64,000 bases of DNA from an uncultured Pseudanabaenaceae cyanobacterium (GTDB lineage: Bacteria > Cyanobacteriota > Cyanobacteriia > Pseudanabaenales > Pseudanabaenaceae), in the NCBI GenBank assembly GCA_937927915.1, contig CALGKB010000005.1, positions 86,397-150,396 on the forward strand, in the 5' to 3' direction. Numbering within the stretch: position 1 is the stretch's first letter; each line of letters opens with the position of its first letter. The notes beneath the pieces are model-generated. The model worked only from the letters and a program-made list of their open reading frames with translations. It searched no databases and was not told where the DNA came from. Made by a program: the position numbers and the translations under genes. Positions 8,200-17,722 of this stretch are shown one piece after another.

Positions 8200-8929
8200 T
8201 AAGCCAGAGCCAGTATTCCTGATTGCCCTTTTTGCCCGTTATAGGGGCGGGGATTACACCCTGCTGTTGCCAACCATACCCGATCGCTGCTTGCCTCACC
8301 TGCTCCACTGCCTCTAACTGCAGTGCCCGATCGCGGACTATACCCTGCTTGCCCACCTTATCCCTGCCCACTTCAAATTGGGGCTTCACCAAGAGGAGCA
8401 TTTCCCGGGGGGGTTGCAGTAATTGCCACAGGGGGGCGAGGACTTTGGTGAGGGAGATAAAGGACAAATCCACCACTGCCAGGTCAGGGATGGGATCACC
8501 GGGTTGGTAGAGCTGCAGGGGAGTCAAATAGCGCAAGTTGGTCCGCTCCCGCAATACCAGCCGCGGATCATGGCGTAAAGACCAGGCTACCTGTCCATAG
8601 CCCACATCAATCCCGTAGACTCTTGCCGCTCCCCGCTCCAGGAGATAGCCCGTAAATCCCCCCGTCGAAATACCGCCATCCAGACAAACCCGATCGGTTA
8701 CCCTAATGCCAAAAGTTGTAATCGCCCCCGCCAGCTTTTCTCCCCCCCGCGACACATACTCGTATTGCTCCTTCAGACGAATAGCAGCGTCGAGGGGAAT
8801 TTCTGTCCCAGGCTTATCAACCACCACCTCATCAATAAGCACCCACCCCGCCCTAATTACCCGTTGGGCTTGCTCCCGTGACCCCACTAAACCCCGCTGC
8901 ACCAGGAGGACATCTAGGCGTTCCTTCAC
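8159..8929 (-). CDS. tlyA: TlyA-family rRNA 2'-O-methyltransferase
   Basis: A protein of about 256 residues with an N-terminal S4 RNA-binding domain (RLDVLLVQRGLVGSREQAQR) and an FtsJ-like methyltransferase domain (VCLDGGISTGGFTGYLL, then VVDLSFISL and LLVKPQFE). TlyA enzymes methylate ribosomal RNA; the older label is hemolysin A. The GTG start at 8929 overlaps the stop of the upstream DUF2499 gene (GTGA) and fits the domain boundary. The family core ends at GNQEYWLWL; the last dozen or so residues (GVGIEPTYQRL) are read from the antisense strand of the tRNA-Ile gene, whose anticodon loop supplies the TGA stop. Confidence 0.9.
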   Translation of the reverse strand: MKERLDVLLVQRGLVGSREQAQRVIRAGWVLIDEVVVDKPGTEIPLDAAIRLKEQYEYVSRGGEKLAGAITTFGIRVTDRVCLDGGISTGGFTGYLLERGAARVYGIDVGYGQVAWSLRHDPRLVLRERTNLRYLTPLQLYQPGDPIPDLAVVDLSFISLTKVLAPLWQLLQPPREMLLLVKPQFEVGRDKVGKQGIVRDRALQLEAVEQVRQAAIGYGWQQQGVIPAPITGKKGNQEYWLWLIQGVGIEPTYQRL

Positions 8930-9207
8930 GGTTGGACACGATCGCGATAAATTTGGTAAGCAGCGATTGCCAAAGTACAATTGCCCACCAAGGTAAGAGT
9001 TGCCTGCAGAGTCACCAGCCACGTCATAGCGGGGTCATTGTCAAAGAGATGCCAAATACAGGCACAGAGAGCACCAAAGAGAGCGGGGAGCATTCCCCCT
9101 GCCAGGGGACGCAAAGAATGAGACTGCCAAAGAAGAGCTATGGCAACCATCCATTCCACTACGCTAGAGATGTGAATAACCCAAGTGGGGAGGGAAAGAG
9201 CATGCAT
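8926..9207 (-). CDS. DUF2499 (Ycf49-like) membrane protein
   Basis: A 93-residue membrane protein beginning MHALSLPTWVIHISSVVEWMVA, which I recognise as the DUF2499 family found in cyanobacteria and in some algal plastids (ycf49-like). Three hydrophobic segments are visible. The biochemical role is not known. Its stop overlaps the GTG start of tlyA by four bases, so the two are probably translated together. Confidence 0.8.
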   Translation of the reverse strand: MHALSLPTWVIHISSVVEWMVAIALLWQSHSLRPLAGGMLPALFGALCACIWHLFDNDPAMTWLVTLQATLTLVGNCTLAIAAYQIYRDRVQP

Positions 9208-9213
9208 AATTGT

Positions 9214-9240
9214 ATACTAAAACCCCTCTCCAGGGGGGAG
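9214..9240 (-). terminator. Likely terminator of sodB
   Basis: On the minus strand, a CTCTCC/GGAGAG-type hairpin (within 9218-9240) is followed by TTTTAG, 14 bases after the sodB stop. The layout fits a rho-independent terminator, although the T tract is short. Confidence 0.45.
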
Positions 9241-9253
9241 AGAGGCAGTGTAA

Positions 9254-9859
9254 TTAGGCAGTAGCCTTAGCGAAGTTTGCCGCCGCAAAGTCCCAGTTTA
9301 CTAGGTGATCGAGGAAGGTTTGGGCATAGTCGGGACGGCGGTTTTGGTAATCCAGATAGTAGGCATGTTCCCACACATCCATAGTCAGCAGGGGGATTTG
9401 ATTTTGATGCAGGGGGTTTTCTGCATTGAGGGTCTTAGTGACTTTGAGGGTGCCGTTTTCCAGGACTAGCCAAGCCCAACCACTGCCAAACTGACCGACA
9501 CCAGCGGCTTTGAACTGCTCCTTAAATGCCTCGAAGCTACCGAAGTCAGCCTTAATTTTCTCTGCCAGTGCCCCTGTGGGCTGACCACCGCCATTGGGTT
9601 TCATGGAGTGCCAATAGAAGGTGTGATTCCACACCTGGGCAGCATTGTTGAAAATAGCCACTTTGCTGGGGTCGCCGGCGGTGGCTTTGATAATTTCTTC
9701 CAGGGATTTGTTCTCTAAGTCCGTACCTTTGATGAGATTGTTGAGATTGTTGACATAGCCCTGATGGTGCTTGCCGTGATGGAAGCTCAGGGTGTTAGCG
9801 GAAATATGGGGTTCAAGGGCGTTTTGGTCGTAGGGCAGATTTGGAAGTTCAAAAGCCAT
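9254..9859 (-). CDS. sodB: Iron superoxide dismutase
   Basis: Converts superoxide to oxygen and hydrogen peroxide. The 201-residue product shows the four metal ligands: His in LSFHHGKHH, His in VWNHTFYWH, and Asp and His in DVWEHAYYLDY. Iron rather than manganese is inferred because the outer-sphere glutamine is in AAQVWNH (the FeSOD position) and the Gln typical of MnSOD is Ala in LNAENPL. There is no signal peptide, so the enzyme is cytosolic. The ATG at 9859 follows GAGGAAAAG; a start five codons earlier is less likely. Confidence 0.95.
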   Translation of the reverse strand: MAFELPNLPYDQNALEPHISANTLSFHHGKHHQGYVNNLNNLIKGTDLENKSLEEIIKATAGDPSKVAIFNNAAQVWNHTFYWHSMKPNGGGQPTGALAEKIKADFGSFEAFKEQFKAAGVGQFGSGWAWLVLENGTLKVTKTLNAENPLHQNQIPLLTMDVWEHAYYLDYQNRRPDYAQTFLDHLVNWDFAAANFAKATA

Positions 9860-9944
9860 TACTTTTCCTCTCAATAATTAGCCATGAGACATAGCCCATG
9901 ATCCCACGAAATGCCCCCATCGGCAATCTCTCTCGCGGTATGTA

Positions 9945-10394
9945 CTATTCAACGGGAAGGGCGCGGTAACCCCACACCCCTTTACAGTAGTCGTTTAGCT
10001 GTTTGGTGTTGAGGTTAAGACTGGCAGTGAGGCTTTGCAGGTAGGGCAAGTTCCTTTCCAGCACGTAGGGATCGCCCACTAGCTGCCCCTCACGGATGTT
10101 TTTGAACACTTCTGCCATCGCCTGTAGTCCACTGACCAACTGTTGCTGGATGGTTTGCAGGGTGGGGTCTTGCAGATTGAGGGCACTGACATCACTGCCT
10201 AGCTGTTCTGTAAAGGCTTGGGCGATCGTGGGGTGGTCAATTTTGGGGGCTGCCTGACTGTGCCAGTTGTTGTAGAGCTTGCTAAATACGCGGCATTCCA
10301 CTCCCCTCCTAGGGCTTTGGACAGCAGCGGCAGGTAGGGGCAACGTGAGGACTAGAACCAACACTAGAAGCAAGGCAGGGCAAAGAGGTTTCAT
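9945..10394 (-). CDS. Secreted or periplasmic protein of unknown function
   Basis: A 149-residue protein with a clear signal peptide (hydrophobic residues 5-20, ending PAAAVQ). The mature part is largely helical with two cysteines, one near its start (VECRVF) and one near its end (NDYCKGVWG), that could form a disulfide. No family recognised. It is divergent from ilvD, with 46 bases between the starts. Confidence 0.65.
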   Translation of the reverse strand: MKPLCPALLLVLVLVLTLPLPAAAVQSPRRGVECRVFSKLYNNWHSQAAPKIDHPTIAQAFTEQLGSDVSALNLQDPTLQTIQQQLVSGLQAMAEVFKNIREGQLVGDPYVLERNLPYLQSLTASLNLNTKQLNDYCKGVWGYRALPVE

Positions 10395-10440
10395 AAACTG
10401 GAGTTCCCGCTAAAATGAACTTATCACTGTGAGAGGTACT

Positions 10441-12123
10441 ATGGCTGAATTACGGAGTCGTGTTGTCACCCAGGGCATCCACCGTTCCCCTAACCGCGCC
10501 ATGATGCGGGCAGTAGGGTTCAAGGATGAGGATTTCACCAAACCGATCGTGGGGATCGCCAACGCCTACAGCAATATTACCCCCTGCAATATGGGAATTA
10601 ACGAACTGGCACTCACGGCTATGGCGGAACTGCGCGGCAGTGGTGCTATGCCCCAGATGTTCGGCACGATCACCATCAGCGATGGTATCTCTATGGGCAC
10701 GGAGGGGATGAAGTACTCCCTGGTCTCCCGCGATGTCATTGCCGACTCCATTGAAACGGTCTGTAACGGGCAGTCCTTGGACGGTCTCCTGGCGATCGGG
10801 GGCTGTGACAAGAATATGCCAGGGGCGATGATCGCAATGCTGCGGATGAATATCCCCTCTATCTTCGTCTATGGGGGTACGATCAAACCTGGCAATCTCA
10901 ATGGCAAGGATTTAACTATCGTCAGTGCCTTTGAGGCGGTGGGGCAGTACAGTGCTGGCAAAATTACGGAGGAGGAGCTGCTAGCGATCGAGCGCAAGGC
11001 TTGTCCAGGGGCGGGTTCCTGTGGTGGCATGTACACTGCCAATACTATGTCTTCCCTGTTTGAAGCCATGGGGATGAGTCTACCCCGTTCTTCCACTATG
11101 GCGGCAGAAGATGCGGAAAAACGGATCAGCACAGGGGAATCGGCAAGGGTATTGGTGCAAGCGATCGAGAAACAAATCCTGCCCCGCGATATTGTCACTC
11201 GTAAAGCGCTGGAAAATGCCATTGCTGTCCTGATGGCAGTAGGGGGATCGACGAATGCAGTCTTACACCTGTTAGCCATTGCCCATGCGGCGGAAGTGCC
11301 CTTGACCATCGATGACTTTGAGACTATCCGCGCCAAAGTGCCCGTGCTATGTGATTTGAAACCCTCAGGGCGCTATGTGACCACCGATTTCCACCGTGTG
11401 GGGGGCGTGCCCCAGGTGATGAAGATGCTCCTGTCCCAAGGTTTGCTCCACGGTGACGCACTGACAATTACAGGAAAAACGATCGAGGAAGCCCTGGCGG
11501 ATATACCCGTTGACCCCGACCCCAACCAGGACATTATTCGTCCCTTCCATTACCCCCTCTATCCTTCTGGGCACATCACTATCCTCAAGGGCAATCTGGC
11601 AGAGGAAGGAGCAGTGGCAAAGATCAGCGGTGTGAAAAATCCTGTGATTACGGGTCCAGCGCGGGTATTTGAGTCAGAGGAAGCCTGTTTGGAGGCAATT
11701 CTAGGGGGGCGGATCAGACCAGGGGATGTGATTGTTATTCGCTACGAAGGACCCAAGGGCGGTCCCGGAATGCGGGAGATGCTCTCCCCCACCAGTGCTT
11801 TGATTGGGGCTGGTTTGGGGGATTCTGTTGGTCTGATCACGGATGGTAGGTTCTCTGGCGGCACTTACGGTATGGTGGTGGGGCACGTTGCTCCTGAGGC
11901 TTATGTGGGTGGCACTATTGCTCTGGTGGAAGAAGGGGATTCTATCACCATCGATGCCCATCGACGCCTATTGCAACTCAATGTCAGTGAGGAGGTACTA
12001 GCGCAGCGGCGGCAAAATTGGAAACAACCGCCCCCCCGTTATCAGCGTGGAGTCCTGGCAAAATACGCCCGCCTTGTGTCCAGCAGCAGTTTGGGAGCAG
12101 TCACCGATCGGTTTGTCGATTAG
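10441..12123 (+). CDS. ilvD: Dihydroxy-acid dehydratase
   Basis: IlvD dehydrates 2,3-dihydroxy acids to 2-keto acids in valine, isoleucine and pantothenate synthesis. The 560-residue product carries the cluster cysteines in [17 protein letters not shown] and [16 protein letters not shown], and the C-terminal [12 protein letters not shown] at 10441 follows GAGAGGT and gives the usual [12 protein letters not shown] start; the in-frame start four codons earlier is less likely. It appears to be a single gene, with a decayed Uma2 gene directly downstream. Confidence 0.96.
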   Translation: MAELRSRVVTQGIHRSPNRAMMRAVGFKDEDFTKPIVGIANAYSNITPCNMGINELALTAMAELRGSGAMPQMFGTITISDGISMGTEGMKYSLVSRDVIADSIETVCNGQSLDGLLAIGGCDKNMPGAMIAMLRMNIPSIFVYGGTIKPGNLNGKDLTIVSAFEAVGQYSAGKITEEELLAIERKACPGAGSCGGMYTANTMSSLFEAMGMSLPRSSTMAAEDAEKRISTGESARVLVQAIEKQILPRDIVTRKALENAIAVLMAVGGSTNAVLHLLAIAHAAEVPLTIDDFETIRAKVPVLCDLKPSGRYVTTDFHRVGGVPQVMKMLLSQGLLHGDALTITGKTIEEALADIPVDPDPNQDIIRPFHYPLYPSGHITILKGNLAEEGAVAKISGVKNPVITGPARVFESEEACLEAILGGRIRPGDVIVIRYEGPKGGPGMREMLSPTSALIGAGLGDSVGLITDGRFSGGTYGMVVGHVAPEAYVGGTIALVEEGDSITIDAHRRLLQLNVSEEVLAQRRQNWKQPPPRYQRGVLAKYARLVSSSSLGAVTDRFVD

Positions 12124-12200
12124 CAGTTTACCAGCACGGATACAGAGGCTCGTAACGCAAACTCTTCTCACCTGGCTGCCCTGCCCCCCAGGGCTGCACT

Positions 12201-12524
12201 CCCCTGCTCCTGTTTGCCCTCCTGTACTACTGACACGATCGGCAGGACTGGTTTTTCGGTGTCGATATGGGTATCTATCCCCTTCCTCGCTATCGGCGTA
12301 CCGCGACTTGAGTTATGTCCTCTGTGTTGGTCTTAGAGATAGAATATGACCGCAAGTTGCACGCCTACAGGGCACTGGGACAATCCAGAGTACTGGCAGC
12401 GGGGGGAGCCGCTGTGGATGTCGGAGATGGGCTTGGGTAGAGGGGAGCGGAATTGGTGGCAAAAGAAAAGCTAGCAGAGTACCTCCGATCGATCGGTATT
12501 GACCCTGACCAAATCCTGCAATAG
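12201..12524 (+). pseudogene. Decayed Uma2-family (DUF820) gene
   Basis: Fragments of the Uma2 endonuclease-like family, common in cyanobacteria, can be read in order but in shifting frames and with stops. These are LLLFALLYY, stop, HDRQDWFFGVDMGIYP (12201-12300), VLEIEYDRKLHAYRALG (12330 on), NPEYWQ then GEPLWMSEMGLGRG (12382-12443), and LVAKEKLAEYLRSIGIDPDQ, ending at the stop 12522-12524. Stretches normally found between these blocks are missing, so several deletions have occurred. It cannot make a functional protein. It fills most of the gap between ilvD and the next gene. Confidence 0.8.
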
Positions 12525-12534
12525 GGCATAACGC

Positions 12535-13614
12535 CTAGCCTATCAATTGCGGTGGTACTGACAGCCAACACCGATCGCGGTGGGACTGGTGGCACAAATC
12601 CATCAGTTGTTGGGAATAGACTCCATCTTGTAGAGTGGGCAAGGGGGTAGTTTCCCCCCGCAGGGTGCGCACAAAATCCTGACAGAGGGCAATGAAGGGA
12701 GCTAGCCGCCCATCGCTAAATACCTCCGGAAATGTCTCCGCTGTAGCGACAAATTCCCACTCCTTGCCTGGGGGAGCAAATTGCACTTGAAACCCATGCC
12801 CATAGTCCTGGAGGTTGGAGCTACCCAAAACTAGCGTCCCCTCTTCCCCATAGACCGTAATCCAGTGCCCCCGCCCCTGGTACGCCACCGTACTAATGCT
12901 GATGCTAGCAGGGGTACCGTCCGTCAATTCCGCCAAGATGTGACAGGTGTCATCCGTATCCACAGGTTGCATCACCCCCGCCCGATCGGGTCTTGCTTTG
13001 ATAGCTGTACTCAAATGGGCACAAATTTGGTGCACACCCCCAAAAAACCAGCGCAGATAGTCAAACACATGGGAACCCAATGCCCCCAGGGCACCCCCCC
13101 CCAACTCCTTCTGACTGTACCAATTCCACTCCCGTTGGGGATTTGCCCGTCCCTGTACCAACCACTCCACCTGCACCAGTCGCTTTTTACCCACGCGGGG
13201 TAGCATCGCCCTAAACTGTTTCCACTGCGGGATATAGCGCAACTCAAAGTCCACCGCTGCCACCAAATTTTGCCGCTGCGCCAGGTGATATAGTTCCACT
13301 GCTTCCCCCACCTTCATCGTCACAGGCTTCTCCAAGATAATGTGCTTGCCCGCTTCTAGGCTAGCCCTTGCCATCTCAAAGTGCAAAAACGGCGGTGTGG
13401 AAATACTAACTACCTGCACATCCTGTCGCTCTAGGAGGTCAGAGAACCGATCGGTCGCCAGAGGAATATGGAACTCCTGTGCCACCGCCTGCGCCTTGGC
13501 CAAATTGCGGTCATAGACTGCCACCACCCCTAAACCCTCGCACCGCTGCAGACCAGGGATATGCACCTGCTTGCCAAACCCTGTTCCCGCCACAGCCACA
13601 CCGAAACGCTCCAT
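12535..13614 (-). CDS. Gfo/Idh/MocA-family oxidoreductase
   Basis: A 359-residue NAD(P)-dependent oxidoreductase. The N-terminal Rossmann motif AVAGTGFGKQ (residues 7-16), the STPPFLHF segment and the EKPVTM motif (Lys of the EKP triad) are diagnostic; the C-terminal domain is the usual alpha/beta substrate domain. The family acts on sugars and related polyols, and the substrate here is unknown. It ends 10 bases beyond the convergent Uma2 remnant and is divergent from the next gene. Confidence 0.9.
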   Translation of the reverse strand: MERFGVAVAGTGFGKQVHIPGLQRCEGLGVVAVYDRNLAKAQAVAQEFHIPLATDRFSDLLERQDVQVVSISTPPFLHFEMARASLEAGKHIILEKPVTMKVGEAVELYHLAQRQNLVAAVDFELRYIPQWKQFRAMLPRVGKKRLVQVEWLVQGRANPQREWNWYSQKELGGGALGALGSHVFDYLRWFFGGVHQICAHLSTAIKARPDRAGVMQPVDTDDTCHILAELTDGTPASISISTVAYQGRGHWITVYGEEGTLVLGSSNLQDYGHGFQVQFAPPGKEWEFVATAETFPEVFSDGRLAPFIALCQDFVRTLRGETTPLPTLQDGVYSQQLMDLCHQSHRDRCWLSVPPQLIG

Positions 13615-13685
13615 CTCTAGTGCCCCACTCTTTCTCTAATTTGTAACAGTGTGTAGACTTAAAGAGTAATACAAAGATTGCAACT

Positions 13686-13982
13686 ATGGTCAATCCTATA
13701 CTCCATGCCTTTTTTGTCGGTCGGGCAACAGCAGAAGTCCTCACCGATCGGTTAGAAGATGCTCTTACCGACTTCCTCAGTGCCCTGGGCAAATTTGATG
13801 CCGAACAGCGGGAAAAACTGCGCCAATTCACAGAAGAGGTGATGGCAAAAACCCAGCAACAGGAAGCAACTGTGACCACTGCCCCCCCCGCTGACCTGCA
13901 GGAGACCCTCGACAATCTGCGGGCAGAGATTGCCCAACTGAAGGCGGAGTTACAGCAGTATCGCACCCAACATGGCAACTGA
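13686..13982 (+). CDS. Conserved cyanobacterial protein upstream of ABC1 kinase
   Basis: A 98-residue protein with the pattern NPILHAFFVGRATAEVLTDRLEDALTD, a central FDAEQREKLRQFTEEV and a C-terminal coiled coil. I recall this type as a conserved cyanobacterial and plastid family (possibly DUF6825), but the name is from memory and the function is unknown. Its end overlaps the start of the ABC1 kinase gene by 11 bases, so the two are probably coupled. Confidence 0.7.
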   Translation: MVNPILHAFFVGRATAEVLTDRLEDALTDFLSALGKFDAEQREKLRQFTEEVMAKTQQQEATVTTAPPADLQETLDNLRAEIAQLKAELQQYRTQHGN

Positions 13983-15663
13983 ATCCCAGTACCGCTGGAG
14001 CCGTGACAACTACTCCGAACTCGCCCGCACGATCGATATATGGCGGATGGTCTTGACCTTTTTGGTCATGATCTGGCTAGACAGCAAGGACTGGAGTTAC
14101 ATTGGGGGCAAAACCCCCCAAAAAGTAAAAATCCGCACCCGCGAACGCGCCCGCTGGCTACGGGAAGCCCTCCTGGAACTGGGACCTACCTTTATCAAAG
14201 TAGGGCAACTCCTCTCCACCCGCGCCGATGTTCTCCCCACCGAGTCAGTGGAAGAACTGAGCAAACTACAGGACCGCGTCCCTGCTTTTTCCTACGAAAA
14301 GGCAAAGCACATCCTGGAAACAGAACTGGGAAAACCGATAGAGGAAATTTTTGCCCATTTTGACCCCCAACCCCTCGCCGCTGCCAGCCTGGGACAAGTC
14401 CACCGCGCCCGCCTGCACACAGGGGAAGAAGTAGTAGTGAAAATTCAGCGCCCTGGTCTCCTGAAACTGTTTGCCATTGATTTAGGCATCCTACGCAAAA
14501 TCGCCCAGTATTTCACCAACCACCCCCGCTACGGCAGAGGCAGGGACTGGCTAGGTATCTACGAAGAATGCCGCCGCATCCTCTACCAAGAGGCAGACTA
14601 CCTCAACGAGGGCAGAAACGCCGACACCTTCCGCCGCAACTTCCGCCACGACGATCGTATCCTCATCCCCCGCGTCTACTGGCGCTACTCCACCAAACGC
14701 ATCCTCACCCTGGAATACCTGCCCGGCATCAAAATCAGCGACTACGACCAACTAGAGGCACACCAGATCGATCGGAAAAGCATCGCCCGCCTCAGCGCCG
14801 AATCCTACCTGCAACAACTCCTCTACCATGGTTTCTTCCATGCTGACCCCCACCCCGGCAACCTCGCCGTTACCCCTGCCGGGCAACTGATCTTCTATGA
14901 CTTTGGCATGATGGGACAAATCCCCATTCTAACCAAGGAAAAACTCCTGCACACCTTTTGGGGCATTGCCAGGAAAGATGCCGATGCCGTCGTAGCAGCC
15001 CTGGTGGATTTAGGTGTACTAGAATTAAATGGAGACCCAGGACCCGTGCGCCGCTCCATCCAATATATGTTGGATAACTTTGTCGGCAAACCCCTCGGTC
15101 CCCAATCCCTGGGCGCCATCAGCGATGACCTCTACGAAATTGCCTATGAACAACCCTTCCGCTTCCCCGCCACCTTTACCTTTGTGCTACGCGCCCTCTC
15201 CACCCTGGAAGGATTAGGGAAAGGACTAGACCCCGACTTTAACTTCATGGAAATCGCCAAACCCTACGCCCTCAATCTTATGGAAAACGGCAATAATCGA
15301 CAGGATTTAACAAACTTTTCATCAGGTTTTTTGGGGGAAATAGGAAGACAAGCCGCCCAGGTGAGTACCTCTGCCCTGACTCTGCCGCGCAAGTTGGAAG
15401 ATACAATTCTTAAACTGGAGCGGGGGGATATCCGACTGCGTGTAAAAGCGCAAGAAACTGATAGAATACTAAGAAGGATCAGCAGTATAGCAAACGCGAT
15501 CGTGCTAGCAATAATGGGAACAGCCTTTTTACTATCGGCAACAGCTTTGTTTATTGCGGGGTGGCGTTGGCTGGCTGTGGTTCCCCTCACTATATCCCTT
15601 GCCCTGATGGGGGGGACGCTGAGGGTTTTGGGGCGACAGGAAAAAATCGATCGGTCATTTTAG
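13972..15663 (+). CDS. ABC1/AarF (UbiB) family atypical kinase
   Basis: A 563-residue member of the ABC1 kinase-like family, which supports quinone and prenyl-lipid metabolism and includes the plastoglobule kinases of plants. Visible motifs are KVGQ (FIKVGQLLSTRADVLP, the family-specific extension), the Ala-rich loop AAASLGQVHRA, the VVVKIQRPG lysine, FHADPHPGNL (catalytic loop) and YDFGMMG (metal site). Two hydrophobic helices near the C-terminus anchor it in the membrane. It is followed after 3 bases by a PP2C phosphatase. Confidence 0.92.
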   Translation: MATESQYRWSRDNYSELARTIDIWRMVLTFLVMIWLDSKDWSYIGGKTPQKVKIRTRERARWLREALLELGPTFIKVGQLLSTRADVLPTESVEELSKLQDRVPAFSYEKAKHILETELGKPIEEIFAHFDPQPLAAASLGQVHRARLHTGEEVVVKIQRPGLLKLFAIDLGILRKIAQYFTNHPRYGRGRDWLGIYEECRRILYQEADYLNEGRNADTFRRNFRHDDRILIPRVYWRYSTKRILTLEYLPGIKISDYDQLEAHQIDRKSIARLSAESYLQQLLYHGFFHADPHPGNLAVTPAGQLIFYDFGMMGQIPILTKEKLLHTFWGIARKDADAVVAALVDLGVLELNGDPGPVRRSIQYMLDNFVGKPLGPQSLGAISDDLYEIAYEQPFRFPATFTFVLRALSTLEGLGKGLDPDFNFMEIAKPYALNLMENGNNRQDLTNFSSGFLGEIGRQAAQVSTSALTLPRKLEDTILKLERGDIRLRVKAQETDRILRRISSIANAIVLAIMGTAFLLSATALFIAGWRWLAVVPLTISLALMGGTLRVLGRQEKIDRSF

Positions 15664-15666
15664 CCT

Positions 15667-16392
15667 ATGAGACTAGTGTTTGCGGGAGAAACTGACCCAG
15701 GCTGTATACGGAGTTCCAACCAGGATTCTTACTACATTGATCCCCAGGCGCGGTTTTTTGTCGTTGCCGATGGTATGGGGGGACACGCGGGGGGGGAAGA
15801 GGCAAGTCGGTTAGCCACCGCCGTTATTAGTGCCTACCTCGACCGGCAGTGGGAACAGGACTTACCAGCGGAAGAATTACTAGAGGAAGCCATCATCAAG
15901 GCAAATTACGCCATCCTCTCCGACCAATACACCCATCCCGAACGGCAAGACATGGGTACAACGGTTGTATTGCTGATGATGTACCAAAATGAGACCTGGT
16001 TTAGTCACATTGGCGATTCCCGCCTCTACCGTTTGCGGGGAGAACGCCTAGAACAGCTCAGCGATGACCACACCTGGATTGCCCGCGCCATTGCCACAGG
16101 GATACTAACCCCAGAGGAAGCACGCCGTCACCCCTGGCGCCATATGCTCCTGCAGTGCCTGGGCAGAGAAGACATCCAACTGATCGAAACTCGTAGAATT
16201 GACATGGAACCAGGGGACCGCTTTTTAATGTGCAGTGACGGTCTGACAGAGGAATTGACGGACGACACTATCAAGGAAATTTGGCTCAGCTACAGCTATC
16301 AGGAAGTGCCCAAAAAGATGATCGAAGCCGCCAAAGCGCGGGGCGGCAAAGACAACATCACCGTTGTCGTGGTACATAATGAAGAGGAGTAG
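15667..16392 (+). CDS. PP2C-type serine/threonine phosphatase
   Basis: A 241-residue PPM/PP2C phosphatase. All metal and catalytic motifs are present: RSSNQDSYYI, VADGMGGHAGGEEAS, the MGTT segment, HIGDSRLYRL, MCSDGLTE and GGKDNITVV. Such small bacterial enzymes (PrpC/Stp type) reverse Hanks-type kinase or signalling phosphorylation in the cytosol. It directly follows the ABC1 kinase gene, so the pair may be functionally linked, which is inference only. Confidence 0.93.
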   Translation: MRLVFAGETDPGCIRSSNQDSYYIDPQARFFVVADGMGGHAGGEEASRLATAVISAYLDRQWEQDLPAEELLEEAIIKANYAILSDQYTHPERQDMGTTVVLLMMYQNETWFSHIGDSRLYRLRGERLEQLSDDHTWIARAIATGILTPEEARRHPWRHMLLQCLGREDIQLIETRRIDMEPGDRFLMCSDGLTEELTDDTIKEIWLSYSYQEVPKKMIEAAKARGGKDNITVVVVHNEEE

Positions 16393-16407
16393 TGCGAGGC
16401 AAAAGTT

Positions 16408-16728
16408 ATGAATCCCATGTTGCGTACCAAGATTGAGGCGCAAATCAAGAACAACAAAATCATGGTCTACATGAAGGGCACGCCGGATATGCCCCAGTGC
16501 GGTTTTTCCGCTGCCACTGTGCAGGTATTGAAATCCCTAGGCTATCCCTTTACTGCTGTCAACGTCCTGGAGGACCCCGAACTGCGCCAGGGGATCAAGG
16601 AGTTTTCCAATTGGCCCACCATACCCCAAGTGTACATCAACGGGGAGTTTATCGGCGGCTGCGATATTATCCAAGAAATGTATCAGCGGGGTGAGTTACA
16701 GCAGCTACTGCGAGAAGTGCATGGATGA
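16408..16728 (+). CDS. grxD: CGFS monothiol glutaredoxin (Grx4/GrxD type)
   Basis: A 106-residue monothiol glutaredoxin with the CGFS active site in [12 protein letters not shown], the cis-proline [13 protein letters not shown] and GGCDI glutathione-binding segment. This class carries and transfers 2Fe-2S clusters and takes part in iron signalling rather than disulfide reduction. Its stop overlaps the start of the ComFB-like gene by 8 bases. Confidence 0.94.
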   Translation: MNPMLRTKIEAQIKNNKIMVYMKGTPDMPQCGFSAATVQVLKSLGYPFTAVNVLEDPELRQGIKEFSNWPTIPQVYINGEFIGGCDIIQEMYQRGELQQLLREVHG

Positions 16729-17722
16729 ATGCAAGAATGTGATTGAAGACCTCGTGGTGCGGGAGGTGAAGGTCCAGTTAGAGTTGCTCTCGGACAATAT
16801 CAGGGCGACCATTTCCCCCCACGAAGTAGCTGCCTATGCCCTCAATCGTCTGCCTACCCTTTATGCCACTAGTCGGGACGGCTGGCACCAACAGCGGCAA
16901 CGGGCTGAAAGGGAACTAAAACAAACGATCGAGCACCAGGTAAAGCGAGCGATCGTGGCAGTGCGGCGGGATACCATGCGCCAGGCAGACCCCCTACCCC
17001 AGGAAGAGATGGTGGGGGAAGCCCGTGCCCTGGCAAAGTTACGCCAAATTCTGCAGCGGGAGACTCTGACCTGGAATGAGGTGCCCCAGGCAGTAGAAGA
17101 AGCCCTCAAAACCATCAAAATTAGGGGTGTTCTGGAATACAAGAAACTGTCCGAGAGCAGGCGCAGCGCTATTGCCGTGCAGGACTATTTGAAACGGCGC
17201 AAAGTGCAGGCAGCGGATTGGAAGGGGCGGGAATCCTTTGCTTACTTTGGCACGGATAGCAAAAAAGCGGACAAGGAGTTTGCCAATTATTTGGAAGCAG
17301 AGGGGGCGGACTTTGTCAACATTTTGGAACGTCTTGTCTATTCCCTGGCGGAGCAGTACTTACAGCGGTCTAGCCCCCAAATTCGGGAAAAGGTGAATTT
17401 ATACGAGGTGGTTGCCTATACCCTCAACCGCGTGCCTCCCATGTATGCCACTACTGCCAAGGGGTTAAAGGAATTGCGGCAGAGAGCACGAACAGAGTAC
17501 GGTAAGCAAATTGTCAACACTATTCACGAAGCCGTCACAGTAGTTTTACAAAATCCCCACCGATCGGTAGCGCCCTTACCATTCAAACGACGGCAGGGAG
17601 ACTGTCAAGCAGCCTTGAAGAAATTGGAGCGCATACTCCAGGTCACGGACATAGACTGTAGCAATGTGGCAGTCTTGGTGGCAGATGCCCTACATCAGAT
17701 GATGTCTGGGTTTATCACGTAA
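16721..17722 (+). CDS. Tandem ComFB-domain protein
   Basis: A 333-residue protein with two copies of the late-competence ComFB domain. The first has [15 protein letters not shown] ... [20 protein letters not shown] (about residues 6-80) and the second [15 protein letters not shown] ... [20 protein letters not shown] (about 205-275), with RQRA/RQRAR after each. A linker with charged helices joins them. Single-domain cyanobacterial ComFB proteins have been reported to bind cyclic dinucleotides; two domains in one chain are unusual. ATG 16721 overlaps the glutaredoxin stop. The 3' end overlaps the convergent binding-protein gene by 33 bases. Confidence 0.82.
   Translation: MDECKNVIEDLVVREVKVQLELLSDNIRATISPHEVAAYALNRLPTLYATSRDGWHQQRQRAERELKQTIEHQVKRAIVAVRRDTMRQADPLPQEEMVGEARALAKLRQILQRETLTWNEVPQAVEEALKTIKIRGVLEYKKLSESRRSAIAVQDYLKRRKVQAADWKGRESFAYFGTDSKKADKEFANYLEAEGADFVNILERLVYSLAEQYLQRSSPQIREKVNLYEVVAYTLNRVPPMYATTAKGLKELRQRARTEYGKQIVNTIHEAVTVVLQNPHRSVAPLPFKRRQGDCQAALKKLERILQVTDIDCSNVAVLVADALHQMMSGFIT

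Noticed and set aside
12047..12349. 100-codon frame after ilvD
   Set aside because: It begins inside ilvD in another frame and runs across the Uma2 remnant out of frame with its family blocks.
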